Assembly: GCA_024734495.1 (NCBI GenBank)
Contig: JALMQS010000136.1
Span: 1 to 64,000 of the forward strand
Length of the DNA stretch: 64,000 bases
Source of the DNA: Forficula auricularia
Taxonomy: Eukaryota; Arthropoda; Insecta; Dermaptera; Forficulidae
Direction of reading: 5' to 3'
Shown here: positions 1 through 11,480 of the stretch, piece after piece
Position numbering within the stretch: position 1 is the first letter of the stretch
How the letters are laid out: the number at the start of each line of letters is the position of its first letter
Notes under the pieces: model-generated
Seen by the model: only the letters and a program-made list of their open reading frames with translations
The model's database searches: none
What the model was told of the DNA's origin: nothing
Translations under genes and position numbers: made by a program

Positions 1-73
1 AGTATACAATATAGATATATAAAGCAACATTTAATCAATTCTTTTTGGAAATACAAACAGTGTGGAATCAGAT

Positions 74-224
74 CTAAAATTCAATCTAATTGAATACTTC
101 AAATTGTGACCTTAATTGAGTCCATGGGTTCCGTAATCTTTACCTGAGGACCCTTTGAAGTCGCGCTTGCCGCGAGAGCGATTACAATACTTTCCCCATG
201 CTTCGCATTGGATAAAGTAAAAAA
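74..224 (-). repeat. dispersed repeat R4, partial copy
   Basis: This stretch is the reverse complement, with few differences, of 56463-56625. Shared landmarks are the GAAGCATGG / CCATGCTTC block and the run around 'gagtccatgggttccgtaatc'. It is a truncated copy of a family whose longer member lies at 56463-57003. No coding potential is seen and the superfamily is not recognised. Confidence 0.75.
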
Positions 225-837
225 CAATCCTGAAAGGATTTGATATTCCGGAAAAATTTGCCCAACGTGTCGATTTTAGTTGGCTTTAAAAATGCTACTA
301 TTGGAAAAAAGTTCATTTTCAAAAGTTCAAAAGCTATCAACTATTGTATTATTGAGTGAATTTATAAATATATTTCAGTAATATAAACTTTATAAAATTT
401 CCGATAAAAGTGAGATTATTTTTGATCCAAATATAAGTATTTTAGGAAACTTATTAAAGCAGCTTTTTTTTATTTAATTTTCAATGAATTTTTATTTCTA
501 GATTTTTAATGAAATTATATTTATTTTTCATTGAATACAATATAAAACCAATTTACTCAAAACATTTTTGTAAGGAGAACAAACCCGAAAAATTTGGCAA
601 TATTAAGTAAGCCTTCTATTTTTACAATTTAAATCTAATTTTGAAAAAAATTTTTTTTGAAATTTCATAATAAAATCCTATTTTTTCATTCAATTTATGC
701 TTCTTAATTAAATTATAGTAAAATATTAAAAATTTTATATTTTTTCATTTTGAAAGCGTTGGCACAAGAATGAATTTTCTTCAACTTTCCCCTCTTGATA
801 AATTATTTGATTAATTATCATACTGAAAGATATTAAT
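225..837. other. AT-rich stretch, nothing recognised
   Basis: Low-complexity AT-rich DNA with many short A and T runs. I see no ORF of note, no terminal repeats and no match to the other repeats in the window. Confidence 0.5.
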
Positions 838-930
838 TTGCCGATGGTAATAGATTCCAAGTGGCCCGGATTGCTATTACTGGCACTCGGGTTTGATTCC
901 CGAGGTGGTGAAAAACAATCCCTCTGACAT
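838..930 (+). repeat. tRNA-like (SINE head?) sequence
   Basis: A perfect T-arm-like hairpin lies at about 886-904: CTCGGG, a TTTGATT loop, then CCCGAG. Its B-box-like core is GGTTTGATTCC at 890-900. The preceding 45 bases contain an A-box-like 'ccaagtggcccgg'. A full tRNA cloverleaf is not evident, and no A tail or TSD was found. A degenerate tRNA-derived SINE head or tRNA pseudogene is the likeliest reading. Confidence 0.35.
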
Positions 931-1278
931 ATAATTAAAAATATTCCATTCCATCGAATTTAATAGATGACACCCACTTTTTATTTCTTGTAATTATCCT
1001 ACTATTATATTCTGTGATTAGAAAAACATTTTGGCTTGTCCTCAATATTGACAATACCACTGGGGTACCTGGACGAGGGGATGATTATAAATTATTTTAT
1101 TTTACCGGTGGCATACCGCGGGGGACACCAGAGTCCAGGGAGAGTAGCCCCCTGTCAAGTCCAACCTTTTGGCCTACACGGGCCACATTTGAAGAAATAA
1201 AGTTTTCTCGGGCCGCAGATATATACTAATTCTATTGATATTTGTTAATAAAAAAAGAAAATTAATAATGTAGAATAA

Positions 1279-1428
1279 GAGGACCCGAGTTCGAATCCGG
1301 CTCGAGGCATCCGGCTAAAATCTGACCCCCGAGGTAGAGACAAATTTAAAAATAAAAATAAATAGTATCGTAAATGGCTTATGGCTACCATGGCCGAAAA
1401 GCCAAAAAAAAAAAAAAAAAAAAAAAAA
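1279..1428 (+). mobile_element. tRNA-derived SINE, 5'-truncated, with TSD
   Basis: A 150-bp insertion flanked by a perfect 15-bp duplication, AATAATGTAGAATAA (1264-1278 and 1429-1443). The body starts with GAGTTCGAATCC, a tRNA B-box, and ends in GGCCGAAAAGCC followed by a long A run. A second copy lies at 18657-18769. Both lack the A-box half. The insertion sits inside hAT copy d and is therefore younger than it. The intact TSD and long A tail suggest recent retrotransposition. Confidence 0.85.
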
Positions 1429-2006
1429 AATAATGTAGAATAATGATATTCACAATGATAAATAAACAAAAATGGCATATCATAACAATCTTTGAGTTCT
1501 TTTCCTTCAATATTTTGTTTTTAAATCAATTAGCACTTAAACAATTTTAATTACTGAACTAATAAATACGAGTATTTTAGTAAATGGAAATATGAGATGG
1601 AGAATAATTTTTAAATATTCGAAACTTCATTATTTTTTTACCTGAGGTTGAGCTTATAATTTTGCTTTTAGTGAATTTAATTCTTGAAAATTGCTTCACA
1701 TACGGACCTATATTTAAATATATATTTCTAAAATGGGAATAAATATTGTGAAGCCAGCAGTATTTGTTTCTTGGTAGATAATTTTTGTATAATTCTAATA
1801 AAAAGACATTTTTATATTTTTCTTTCAGTTCAATGTCTGATTGCAGTTCCATAAGAAAGTCTACAGGTTAATAAAAATGTATTCAAAATATGCCAAAATT
1901 ATGATTATTATTTCGAACATCTTGATATATTTTTTCACATTCAAAATTGGAATTCTGACTTTATTCTTAAAAAACTTTTGGGGAGATTTTCCATTTCTTC
2001 TTATTT

Positions 2007-2135
2007 CAACCAAATAATTGGAGATATGGGATGCGAGACATTTAGAGAGGTCAAACAGCTGGCGGGGAACAGATTCGAGTGGAGACGGATTGTTGCATCA
2101 AACCAGTCTTAGGACTGTATACTCAATGATGATGA
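2007..2135 (+). mobile_element. RTE-like LINE, extreme 3' fragment
   Basis: The segment matches the last 130 bp of the element at 31156-31514, covering the codons before 'VEWRRIVASNQS' and the tail ending in (GAT)n. It is flanked by an 8-bp duplication TCTTATTT (1999-2006 and 2136-2143). A 5'-truncated copy ending in a GAT microsatellite is typical of RTE-type insertion. It is non-functional. Confidence 0.8.
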
Positions 2136-3279
2136 TCTTATTTTAGAAAGAGCCCTGGTATACTTATTAGATTTTGAAATATCTGGTTCAAAAGACAGAA
2201 AATATTTTTGAATTATTCTATTGAGATTTTAAAGAGAATGTTCTAATATAGCCATAAATGAACAATTTATATTTAAGTTTATTAATAATTATTAGGGCAG
2301 CTCTACTGTACACCGAGTTGAAATAGTTTTTACTTATTTATTATTTAATGTGCGGGTAAGCGATTCTTTCATTAAAATCTGATCGATGAAAATAACTAAA
2401 AAGAGCCCGGAAAGAATCATCTCTCTTTCTTTAGAGCTATGATGTATTTCAAGGATGCCTGAAACAGATCTGGACTTGTAAGTGGATGCCATTTACAAGA
2501 ATAGACCTGTTTCAGACTATTAGAGATTAATTTCTTAATTTCTATTATTCTAGAAATGGCCTTTTGCACTGAGACCAAAACGATAGTCGTTATATAGAGA
2601 GAGAATATTCAATTGGACTTAATTAAAAATTCAGACAAACATCTACAAAAGAAATTACTTGTTGCGGCTTTAACTATAAAGTGTACCGAATCTTGAAAAA
2701 GTTTTTATTTTGTATTCTATTTTTTTGTCTTTTTAATGGCTTTTCCATTTCTTTTTATTTTAGAAAAAAAAATATTATATAAGGTCAAATTGAATCAAAT
2801 GTGATTTCCAGCCCACTAACCAAACCCCTCAAGCAATGGAATGATTTTTTTGGGGGACAAAAATCTTCTCCACCTTGGGGGTCTCATTCACGTGCATAAA
2901 AATTACGAATACCACTCGAAAGTAATAATAGAATGTAATCAGGGTTATTAAAATCATAAAAACTACCAAGAAGAATTCCCCCCCCCCACACAACAATTCA
3001 CTTAGGGTAAAATCCTAAAAATGGAGGTAATCCCCCCATGGATAACAGCCCAATAAATAATACTATTTTAGTTGTTCTGGGTATTGCATTTTTAGTTCAC
3101 AAGTGAGGAAGCTGAAAACAACCTTCCAATCTTAGTACTCAAATTACTGAAATTGTTATTAAACTGTAAATGAAAAAATATACTATTCAAAAATTACAAA
3201 TCTTTAAGAAAGTTTATAATTTTATTTCTGGCGGTATTCATTGCACTGCTAGGCCGCGTGTTGGCCAGGCCTATATTAG

Positions 3280-3770
3280 ACTATCATTGATCTGAGGCAA
3301 TGAAATTTTCGAATGCCCGGAAAAGGAGATGCGGCTAAATTGGAATACGAACATATCGTCTTGCATTTTCCATTCAAGGGTCGATCATATTGGCTCGAGT
3401 GTTTTTTTTTTTAATATCTATGTCAAAGGCATGCCCCAGTGGACTATCCAGAGTCCCATTTGTTGTGCCAATCACAAGTAGGGCTCCTATTTCCAGCACA
3501 CGCGCATTTTCAACGGCTCTCAAGGCTCAGAATTACTCGTGTTAAATCGTCTTGAAATTCAAGAGTGTAATAAAATGGCATGAGTTATAGGATCGATCGG
3601 GCAAGTCTTATGCAAGTAGGGCTTGCTGGTCGAGGGCCCTTCGGGACTGCCAGTCGCCTGTTGTGTCTGCGATTTATTAAATCCAAATCGAAAAATATAT
3701 CGCCTAGGCGAAGAATAGCTTAGATTTTGGGCGTTCGCCCTCTACTTGACAAATAATAACGAAAACTTGT
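3280..3770. other. relatively GC-rich segment of unknown nature
   Basis: Base composition rises here compared with the flanks. The stretch contains short palindromic pieces such as 'ggtcgagggcccttcggg' and 'cgcctaggcg'. There is no ORF over about 60 codons, no A tail and no TSD. It could be a decayed element or a fragment of a non-coding gene. Confidence 0.3.
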
Positions 3771-4179
3771 CGATAATTCATTCGTTTTTTGTAAAATTCA
3801 GCATTCTCTATCTCTTATTTTGTTCGATCGAACTATAGGATCACGAAATTAGCGTCTAGAAACTTTTCAAATTATATTATGGCTTTTACGATTAATATAA
3901 AGAAGACTTGGGAGATGAGAGTTTGAGGGTGAGATATATGGAGGGGTGAAGTTTAAAAAATACATTTTGTTAGAAACTTAAATAGAAATTTATTTCTGCT
4001 GATCTTCAAATAAACTTTTATTAACATTTAGTTAACAAGTTGGCCAATGCTAAAGAATTATTTGAACGATGAAAATGTATCTTTTTATTTTCACTTATAG
4101 AGAAATTTTGGGCACTCTAGCTTTAGAAGTTCCGGATCAAAAATATAGTGTAGGTTCTTGGTGAAACATATTTTAATAA

Positions 4180-4380
4180 AATAATGAAAATTTAAAAATT
4201 TTTAAAATTAAAAAATATAAAAATTCTAGTTAGGTTTCACAAAAATAAAGTTAGAAAAAATTATATTTTTTGTAAAGTAGCTTATCAGCAACTGGCCTTT
4301 TATTTTTGTAAACCTACCTAGAATTTTTTTTAAATTTTCATAATTTTCATTGCTTTAAAAAAAATATAATTTTTCTAATG
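4180..4380. repeat. AT-rich imperfect palindrome
   Basis: The left part (gaaaatttaaaaa, then aattctagttaggtttcac, then attatattttttgtaaag) is mirrored as reverse complement on the right (tgtaaacctacctagaatt, then aattttcataattttc, then aaatataatttttctaa). This gives a foldback of roughly 200 bp. No TSD is assigned. Confidence 0.5.
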
Positions 4381-4436
4381 TTTTTATTGAGATTTTAAGG
4401 CAATGTCTTATTAATAAACAATTTATAATTAATTAT

Positions 4437-4583
4437 ATGATAATTTATATATTTAAGGACAATTTTATCAGATCTTAGTAGATTATTATGTATATATTAT
4501 ATGTCTAAAGGTTTCGCCCCCTCAGGAGTCGAAGGAATCTACTAAGATCTTTGATAAAATTGTCCTTAAATATATAAATTCTC
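4437..4583. mobile_element. foldback element with degenerate hammerhead-like loop (Penelope-type?)
   Basis: Arms of about 47 bp (4437-4483 and 4537-4583) are near-perfect reverse complements. The loop on the minus strand reads CTGAGGGGGCGAAACC, a collapsed version of the CUGANGA...GAAAC motif found in better copies at 17808-17858 and 24903-24955. The mariner at 4589 inserted a few bases from its right edge. Confidence 0.5.
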
Positions 4584-4588
4584 ATATA

Positions 4589-5867
4589 GGGTCCGCCAAA
4601 TAACTTTTTTTTAAATGCTATAAAAAAACTACTGAATATTTTCTCAAATTTCTTTTTTTATTTGAAAGTACAATCCTTCCGGTTAATAATGGAAAATAAT
4701 TTCATTCAAATGGCTGCCATGCAGTAGCCTACACGATCGGTCCAATTTTTTAGCACATTATCGATTGTGTGCGCTGTATTTCACCAATGGCTTCACGAAT
4801 ATTGTCCTTTAAAGCGTCAATTGTCTCTGGCTTGTCGGTGTAACACTTATCTTTGACGGCACCCCACAAATAATAGTCCAACGGTGTCAAATCGCAGCTC
4901 CGAGGTGGCCAAACGACATCAGCTCTGCGGCTGATAATGCGATCTTCAAAAACAGGGCGCAAAACATCGAGTGTAACTTCGGCTGTGTGGCACGTAGCGC
5001 CGTCCTGTTGAAACCAAATGTTGCCAATATCCTCCTCTTCAATTTTTGTGAACAAAAATTCGTTCAACATGGCCCGATAACGATCGCTATTGACTGTAAC
5101 GGCCACTCCTTGCTCATTTTCGAAGAAAAATGACCCAATTATGCCTCTGGACCAAAATCCGCACCAAACAGTGACTCGTTTTAGGTGCATCGGCTTTTCA
5201 ATGTATGCGTGCGGGTTTTCTGTGCCCCAAATGCGACAATTTTGCTTGTTTACATACCCGCCAAGATCAAAATGAGCTTCATCTGAAAAGATGATTTTTT
5301 TTGGCAAAATCGGCATCTTCTGTAAGTCGATCGCAGGCCCAATTAGCGAAGCTAAAACGCATTGGATGGTCAGTTGGCTTCAACTCCTGAACCAATTGGA
5401 CTTTGTATGGCGTCATACCAAGGTCTTTATGCAAAATTCGTCTCAATGATGTCTCCGAAATGTTCACTTGTTGAGAACGACGGTGAATTGATGGTGATGG
5501 CGCTTCACGCACACTTTCTGCCACAGCAGCAATATTCTCGGGTGTACGCACTGTTTTTGGCTTTTCACCTTTGGTTTATCGATGAGGATGCCAGTTTCTT
5601 TCACTTTTTTCACAAGATAACGAACATACGGAGCTGACGGTGCTTCTCTTCTTCCAAAATCCGTACGCAATTTTCGCACACATTCTGCAACATTACCATG
5701 ATTTTCAAGTAATGTCGCAATATTTCCCAGCGTTGTTCAAGCGTATACACAACCATATTCGTTCAGCGGAAGGATAAAACTAATTATCTGTCAAATCAAA
5801 AATGAGCTAAGTGTTACCATTTACGAAATAAGCACTAGTTGAAAAAAAAACGTTAGATGGCGGACCC
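4589..5867 (-). mobile_element. mariner element, DD41D (rosa-like), full length, decayed
   Basis: About 1.28 kb, bounded by terminal inverted repeats beginning GGGTCCGCCA (4589 inward; reverse complement ending 5867) and flanked by TA on both sides, the IS630-Tc1-mariner target signature. Inside is a frameshifted transposase on the minus strand. The spacing between the second and third catalytic aspartates (QQDGA to TPLDYYLWG) is 41 residues by direct count, placing it with DD41D elements (rosa/visitor type) and not with classical DD34D mariners. Length and both TIRs are intact, so decay is limited to the coding frame. Confidence 0.9.
4711..5756 (-). pseudogene. mariner (DD41D) transposase pseudogene
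   Basis: Encodes a DDE transposase that would cut and rejoin the TIRs of the surrounding element. Reading from an ATG at 5756, the N-terminal helix-turn-helix part, the middle (5279-5551) and the catalytic domain (4750-5316) lie in different frames, so there are at least three frameshifts. A further one near 4750 moves the natural C-terminus to about 4711. Visible motifs are FSDEAHF with the first Asp, WFQQDGATCHT with the second, and PRSCDLTPLDYYLWG with the third. The undisturbed gene would be about 345 codons, normal for mariner. It is inactive as it stands but could bind or compete if partly expressed. Confidence 0.9.
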
Positions 5868-6224
5868 TATATAATTAAAATACAGGTATGAAACACGAAA
5901 GCTGTTTTTTTTTTTAATTTCCATCCACTTTTTCAAAGAGATAAGACACTCAAATTTTGATATTAAATTTATAATTAAGTTTATTGTTTATTTTTAGAAC
6001 AGCTCTAGGCTGTGGGCCTACCGAGTTTTGAAAAAATCTCTTTTTCTGGTAATTTTGACATTGTATCTATATAAAGAAAAGTTTCAGCTGAGATCACATA
6101 GATTACTCATTTTAATGATGCAAAATCATCAGATATCATAATATGTTACTTGTATAAAACGTTTTAGGTAAAAGCTTACCATTAAAACGAATAAATCAAG
6201 TATTGTTTACCACAAAGTAATCAT

Positions 6225-6490
6225 CTTTCTTATCTGTGATAAAAACTTTGACATTCTTTGGAAATGGTTGTAGCTAATGAGTTGTGACAAATAACAATTT
6301 GTATTAATAAGCTGGACCTTTGTTTTATCCTTCTAAAGTTCTAAGTTTTAAAGGGTTGTTGCTATTTAGCTCAAATTTAGCCAAGTTTATGCTTTCAAGC
6401 TCAAACAAAAAATCGCCAATTTCCCAAAATTTGCAAAGAGTGTACCGAGTCTTGAAAAAGTTTTCACTTTTTACTTTAATCTTATTTACA
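6225..6490 (+). repeat. dispersed repeat R10
   Basis: Shares the order 'gagctgtgac.. / caagctcaaacaaaaaatcgcc / gtgtaccgagtcttgaaaaag' with 16930-17130 and 42290-42545, with weaker matches near 2590-2710 and, inverted, 20495-20680. No termini or coding capacity are recognised. Confidence 0.5.
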
Positions 6491-6914
6491 TTCCATAGAA
6501 TTAGAAAACTGTTTGAATTTTTTTTTTTTTATTAAACCAATTATTTTACATGAATTAATGTATACATTTTATTTGAGCTTCGACACCGGAGATTACTTCT
6601 CCACCATCGACTGTCCTTGGTCATCTTTTTAGTCCTTGTTTTTAATAAAAGGAAAAAACTAATTAAATAAAAAACCTCTTTCTCGATAATTATTTCAATT
6701 CTATCATTTTCATCAATTCCCAATCGAAAACTGTTTGAATGACTTCATTGTACCAATGGGATAAAATTTTAAACATTTTTAAGCTAATAATTTTATTCGA
6801 AATAGGTAATGATATTGAAATCTAGATATTTAAATTATGTAATTCCTTAAATAAAATTTAAATTTGAAACTATATTTTAAAAAGAAAAAAAATATAATCG
6901 AATAAAATAATATT

Positions 6915-7510
6915 CTCTACTACTCTCACCTACATAGACTGGGAGTCAGGGATACTCCATTTTGCGTGTGTGGTGGTGAAAATATTGGGGATATTGATCA
7001 TATATATTTGAACTGTGATAGATATAAGATCAAAATTGACACATTTTACACTGATATTACCAAAGAAAAAATTTTGCTACCAACACGAATGACAATTCTT
7101 CTCCATTATACAAATGTTAAATCGGACATTACCAAGATAATAATAGGGCATATTTTGTCTATTGGATGGTTTTGGAATAACACTTGACATACTACTCCAT
7201 ATCTCATTTAATCATTACTTATTATGAATCCCTTAAAGACATTTCATAACTTATTCATAGTCTTCGACAATGATCTTCTGAGACCTTTTACATCTTAGGC
7301 CTCAGTTTTTATACTAAGGATCAAGGCAGGAACTTTTTAGGCTCCGGGCGGCGTGTGCCGCGTGTACTCCTATTGCTGTGCTGTGGGGGGCGCCGCTCTG
7401 GTGTCATATTGGTCCTTGTTAAGGGGTAAAAATAAATTTTTTAATACTATAGAGTTGGCCAAATGCTTTGTTATGAGCAAGGCCAGGGAGGGAAAAAAAA
7501 AAAAAAAAAA
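6915..7510 (+). mobile_element. 5'-truncated non-LTR retrotransposon (Jockey/I-like) with TSD
   Basis: A 596-bp insertion ending in an A run (about 7494-7510), flanked by a perfect duplication AATAATATT (6906-6914 and 7511-7519). It opens inside a reading frame encoding the C-terminal cysteine-rich tail of a LINE polyprotein, followed by about 310 bp of 3' UTR. 5' truncation, A tail and TSD together show target-primed reverse transcription. Confidence 0.85.
6933..7187 (+). pseudogene. LINE ORF2 C-terminal zinc-finger fragment
   Basis: The frame reads ...HRLGVRDTPFCVCGGEN..DHIYLNC..., a C-x-C-x(n)-H-x4-C arrangement. This is the cysteine-histidine motif that follows reverse transcriptase/RNase H in Jockey- and I-type LINEs. 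About 85 codons remain, up to a stop at 7185-7187. The upstream RT domain is absent because of 5' truncation. Clade assignment is tentative. Confidence 0.7.
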
Positions 7511-8284
7511 AATAATATTAAACTAAACTAATTTGGCGATCAAAGAAAACTTTTTCGATTCAATTTCCGGAAAATTAAAGACAAAGTGCAAAATACCACT
7601 AGTATTTAATTTTATTACTAATAATTTTCAAACATTTAAGACTAGCTTTTATTTTTCAAAAAAGAAGTAAATTAATTCTACTTTATATAATAATATGCAT
7701 AAGCTATTAATTAGTCGGGAACAGTTTATAATTTCATTTTGTGAGTTGTAAAAGCCAAGAGGGGTGTTTTTTATTTCATTAACCTATCTATCTAAAGTTT
7801 CCAAATTATTCATTATAATTAATTCAATTATATTTCACAATCTGTGATGAAATTACCACCTAAGGGACTGAATATTTATTATGGTGCTCTAATGAAATCG
7901 GACCTTGTGCTCAAAGAATGGAACAAACATATTTCTTTGATTAATCTCTTAAAATTGAATTCGAGAGAAGCGTTTGCAATATTATACAACCTGAAAAATT
8001 TAAATTAGTTGAAAAAGTGACAAGTTTTTTAAAATTCGGAATGTTTTATGCATATTTTGGAGTTCTGCCAATTTTTTGTCACCGAACATTTTGAGTTAGA
8101 AAAGTGTAACTTAGTATAAAACCGTAGCATATTGAGATAAATCAGTCTCTAACATTTAAGCTCAATAATTAGATTTTTCTGATATTTTGCGTTTCTGATA
8201 TTTTGCGTTTTTTCATCCTGAAGTTTCGAAGTTAGGTGGTAAAAACGTTTTTCTGTTCAGCATTAACTTTCTACGATCTTTTTC

Positions 8285-9095
8285 CTTTACCATACAGGGT
8301 ATGGTCAAGTATTGTAATCGTGCATGAAAAAAGTGTTTTTTTTTGCTTCTTTTTTTTCGAAATATCTCAAAAAAGGCTAAAACTATTTTGATTAAAAAAA
8401 TTGATCGAAACCATGACATTTTGGTCTACAAAAAAGCCCTAATAAGTGAATACCGAAAAAATTATGTTTTTTGAGATAATAACTGTTTTGTCAAAATGTC
8501 TGTTACTCTGTGCGTTGCCAAATTTTTGTGGACGAGCTAGCTCAAAAACTAGTGTGAATATAAAAAAAAATTCACACGTAGTTTTGGCGAAATGAGATTA
8601 AGAGCTGATTAGATTTTGATGCATATAGACCCATAATTATGGGGTGTATGGGGGGGGGGTAAAAATTAAAAATCTAGGCCATTTAAGCAAACTCAACCAA
8701 ATTTTGTATACATAATTAGTGGGCTCCAGAAGTGAAAAAATGCAAAAACTAACCCCCCCTACATGATTATAAATAATTTTATTAAATATTAAATATAAGT
8801 GAGGGGTCAGGTTGTATGGTAAAGCCAATTAAGTGGGAGATAAATTTAACCTAATTTATCGTATGGAGAATTTACCACTGCTCGAAGCCCTTAAAAAACT
8901 TAGTAAATTGGATTGTATCTAACTTTCTGAGATTTGGCTCGTGATCCCGGCTTCTTTCCTTCTACACTGTTCTTTTCACGATGGAGGGGCCATCCCATAC
9001 AGGCTTTTAGGGGATGCACCTTCTGGTCTATCTCCTTCTCACATCAATATCATTAAAAAAAAAGTGGATGGCCACATCAGAACGTGTCAGTTTAT
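8285..9095 (+). repeat. dispersed repeat R1, copy 1 (one internal unit)
   Basis: Begins at CTTTACCATACAGGGTATGG and runs through 'gacgagctagctcaaaaact' to 'tgtatggtaaag' and 'ccacatcagaacgtgtcag'. The CTTTACCATACA block recurs inverted near the right end (TGTATGGTAAAG). Other copies are at 16564-16880 (inverted, cut by the gap), 51050-51985 and 54404-55110. This copy has one of the roughly 115-bp internal units and is split by a poly-A-tailed insertion at 8837-9061. It has no real coding capacity. The superfamily is unknown. Confidence 0.8.
8837..9061 (+). mobile_element. short retro-insertion with A tail inside R1
   Basis: The 225 bp interrupt an otherwise continuous R1 copy exactly between two AAGTGG hexamers (8831-8836 and 9062-9067). 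It ends in an A run. Removing it restores the order seen in the other R1 copies (…AAGTGGATGGCC…). The body (…gatcccggcttctttccttc…) looks like a LINE 3' end but has no diagnostic domain. Confidence 0.75.
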
Positions 9096-9362
9096 TTATT
9101 TTACTTTTTTTGTGAATCAGAATCCAGATGGACAATGATTGAAACAAAATTATATTCAAAACTATTTTTTCTCTTCAGGTATCAAACATTAGGTTTACTA
9201 TATTTTCAATAGTTATTTATTACAGTTTTCGATAGTTAGGAACTATTTGATGACGTCATTTCATGATCGATTAATATAACCCCTAAAAATAATTATACTT
9301 GATGATAGCCATTAAAATTCGATAACTTAAAATATAACCTGAAATAATAGTTGATATATATA

Positions 9363-9838
9363 CAGGCTGTTTCAGGAGGAATACCAAAAATTTTAAGAGG
9401 TGGTAGTATAGACGAATTGCAATAAAAAATGCCATATAACATGCGTCCAATTTTTATTGAGTACAGAGATACAGCTGAGTTAAATTTTCGTTTCGTGTCT
9501 TGGTACACCGGTTGCTATGGCTTGCTATGGGCGTATTTATCGAATGTCAGCAGTAGAGTGTTGATGTTCAAGTTGTAAAGTAGTGCTTTAGTTTTAGTTT
9601 ACATTGAAGTTTTCATTGTGATTTGTTGGCCAAGTCTACTGTACTGTAGCGTGTAAACATGCCGCAAGTATTTACACATGCTGAATATGCCGATATGGTA
9701 TTTGTGAATGGGTCACATATTAACAGCTGTATCTATGTACTCAACAAAAATTGGACACATGCTATATGGCATTTTTTATTGCAATTCGCCCATACTACCA
9801 CCTCCCAAAACATTTACAATTCCTCCTGAAACACCCTG
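9363..9838 (+). mobile_element. long-TIR DNA transposon deletion derivative (DUF4817-type transposase start)
   Basis: A 476-bp element flanked by TA (9361-9362, 9839-9840). Its terminal inverted repeats are about 115 bp long (9363-9478 and 9724-9838) and start CAGGGTGTTTCAGGAGGAAT (left copy CAGGCTG). Between them an ATG at 9660 opens MPQVFTHAEYADMVFVNG, which resembles the start of the helix-turn-helix domain (DUF4817) of arthropod IS630-like transposases. The catalytic part has been deleted. It looks like a MITE still carrying the first codons of its parent gene. Confidence 0.75.
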
Positions 9839-10259
9839 TATATATTGATGATATATATTTTATCTTCTATAATGGATTTTTATAAAAATTTTATTTAAAT
9901 TAAGACATTCACTAGTTTAAAAACGCGATCAAAAACAATTCTCTTTAATATATTAATTAGAAAATTATTTATTGATATTTCCATGTATTATTAATTAGAA
10001 ATAAGTATGTATTTAAACCTAGCATTTTAAATAACTTAACGTGAAAATATCAACTTTTATATAATGCATTTTGACATACGTATACTAGTAAAAGGGTCTT
10101 TGACCCTCCTTCTATTTCACTCAACAAAGATTCTTTTATGTATCTGTCAGAGAGTAAAAAATGAAACAAACATTCAATAACAGTCATAAGACCAAAACAA
10201 CAACAATGAACTATCATCACATATACCGGAATAGTAAAATGGAAGTGAAACAAACAAAG

Positions 10260-11480
10260 TTATTAATAAATATTAATAGGCACAAATAAAAAATAAAATA
10301 AAACCAATTTTCCGCGTGCTGTTGTCAAGCTCATCTCGGGATTATTTCTAGCCCAGAAGTCAGTGGTTCAATTAGTCTGGAATGCACCGGAGTAATTTTT
10401 ATTTCTTTTCTTTTATTGGCCTCGGGAACATAGATGCCCATTTAGCCAGCCGATCGTAAGCGGAGTACTATGTATTATAAAAAAAAATTATAGTAATTGA
10501 TACCTAGGTTATTGTGTGGGGTTAAACTTATCTAACATGCATCATCCAACAGTCCGAAAATACATCCTGGTTTAAGGACTGTCAGATGACGCATGGGAAC
10601 AGGCCTTAGCAACAAAACTAACTAGTAGAATGTATTCCAAAGAGGTTACATATCCAACTCTCATCATGTTCAGCTCATTGCTTCTTAACTTTAGCGACAA
10701 GCAATAGCAAGTAATAGTGTATTCAATGTAGCGCTGACATAATCTCTCTTGGTTCTTTTTTTTATTTCATCCTTTTACTGTCTCCAGTTGTATATTGTTC
10801 TTTTCTAAATTAAAATCGATATATAAATGTGTGTGTGTGCCTGACTGTGTGTGCTTGACATACATAAATTAAAGTAATATTCTTATGACACGATTTCTAT
10901 GCATTTATATTGGCCCGGTATGTGTATGCTGAGTGCTTTTCCTTTAATATATTCCTGGCACATTTCCCGAGATCTATCATATGAGCAAACTCAAGACGGG
11001 TGAACCAAGTTCTTAGCTACTTTTTTTGATCAGACTGCTGATTAGAATACAAAAAAATGAGGTCTCTCGTAGGAAATTCGATAAAATCTACATCTTTCTC
11101 TTGATAAGTACCAATATATCGATTTAGAATGTTAAATTGAAATACTATACAATTTATTTCTTTATGCTTGTAGCTCTGTCTTGACTTCATTCTATTTACA
11201 AATTATATATTTTATAATACCGATAATATATATAGTTTTACTATTTTAAATCAAAAGTTTAGTGATGAGAAAAGAACCAATACTCGTATAATATTCCTAT
11301 CACATTATAACTAGTTTAGCTATTGGTTTTTAAACGCGGAGAGTTGTATCCAAATTGTATTAGAATTCATCATTATGATGATCAAATTGATTTCAACATA
11401 ATACGGATGAAATATGAATACCATATATTTGAAAACATTAATGACTACTAAAACTGACAGCTGTAGTTCCTTCGAGTTTA
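10260..11480. other. no gene recognised
   Basis: AT-rich, with a short GT-rich microsatellite near 10826-10853. A possible degenerate tRNA-like segment at 10330-10480 has 'gtggttcaattag' but lacks a clear A-box, tail or duplication. Confidence 0.4.

Larger units (their letters stand above)
1152..3272 (+). mobile_element. fragmented hAT element (copy d of the 'gtccaaccttttgg' family)
   Basis: The left end (gtccaaccttttggcctac, then acgggccacatttgaag) and the internal block 1577-1990 match the complete copies at 21424-23865, 39113-40310 and 48829-50029. A decayed right end lies near 3195-3272 (cactgctaggccgcgtgttgg). Complete relatives have CAGGGGTGTCCAACC-type ends and 8-bp TSDs, which is typical of hAT (Charlie-like) elements. 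This copy is interrupted by a SINE (1279-1428) and an RTE scrap (2007-2135). The stretch 2150-3190 is mostly unexplained, apart from a weak R10-like segment near 2590-2710. No TSD is recoverable and no transposase was seen. Confidence 0.5.

Noticed and set aside
5090..5637. Plus-strand frames in the mariner
   Set aside because: They are antisense to the transposase and carry no domain.
7320..7400. GC-rich patch as a CpG island or RNA gene
   Set aside because: It lies inside the 3' UTR of the LINE insertion bounded by TSDs at 6906-6914 and 7511-7519.
10330..10480. tRNA-derived SINE
   Set aside because: A partial B-box only; no A-box, tail or TSD could be supported.
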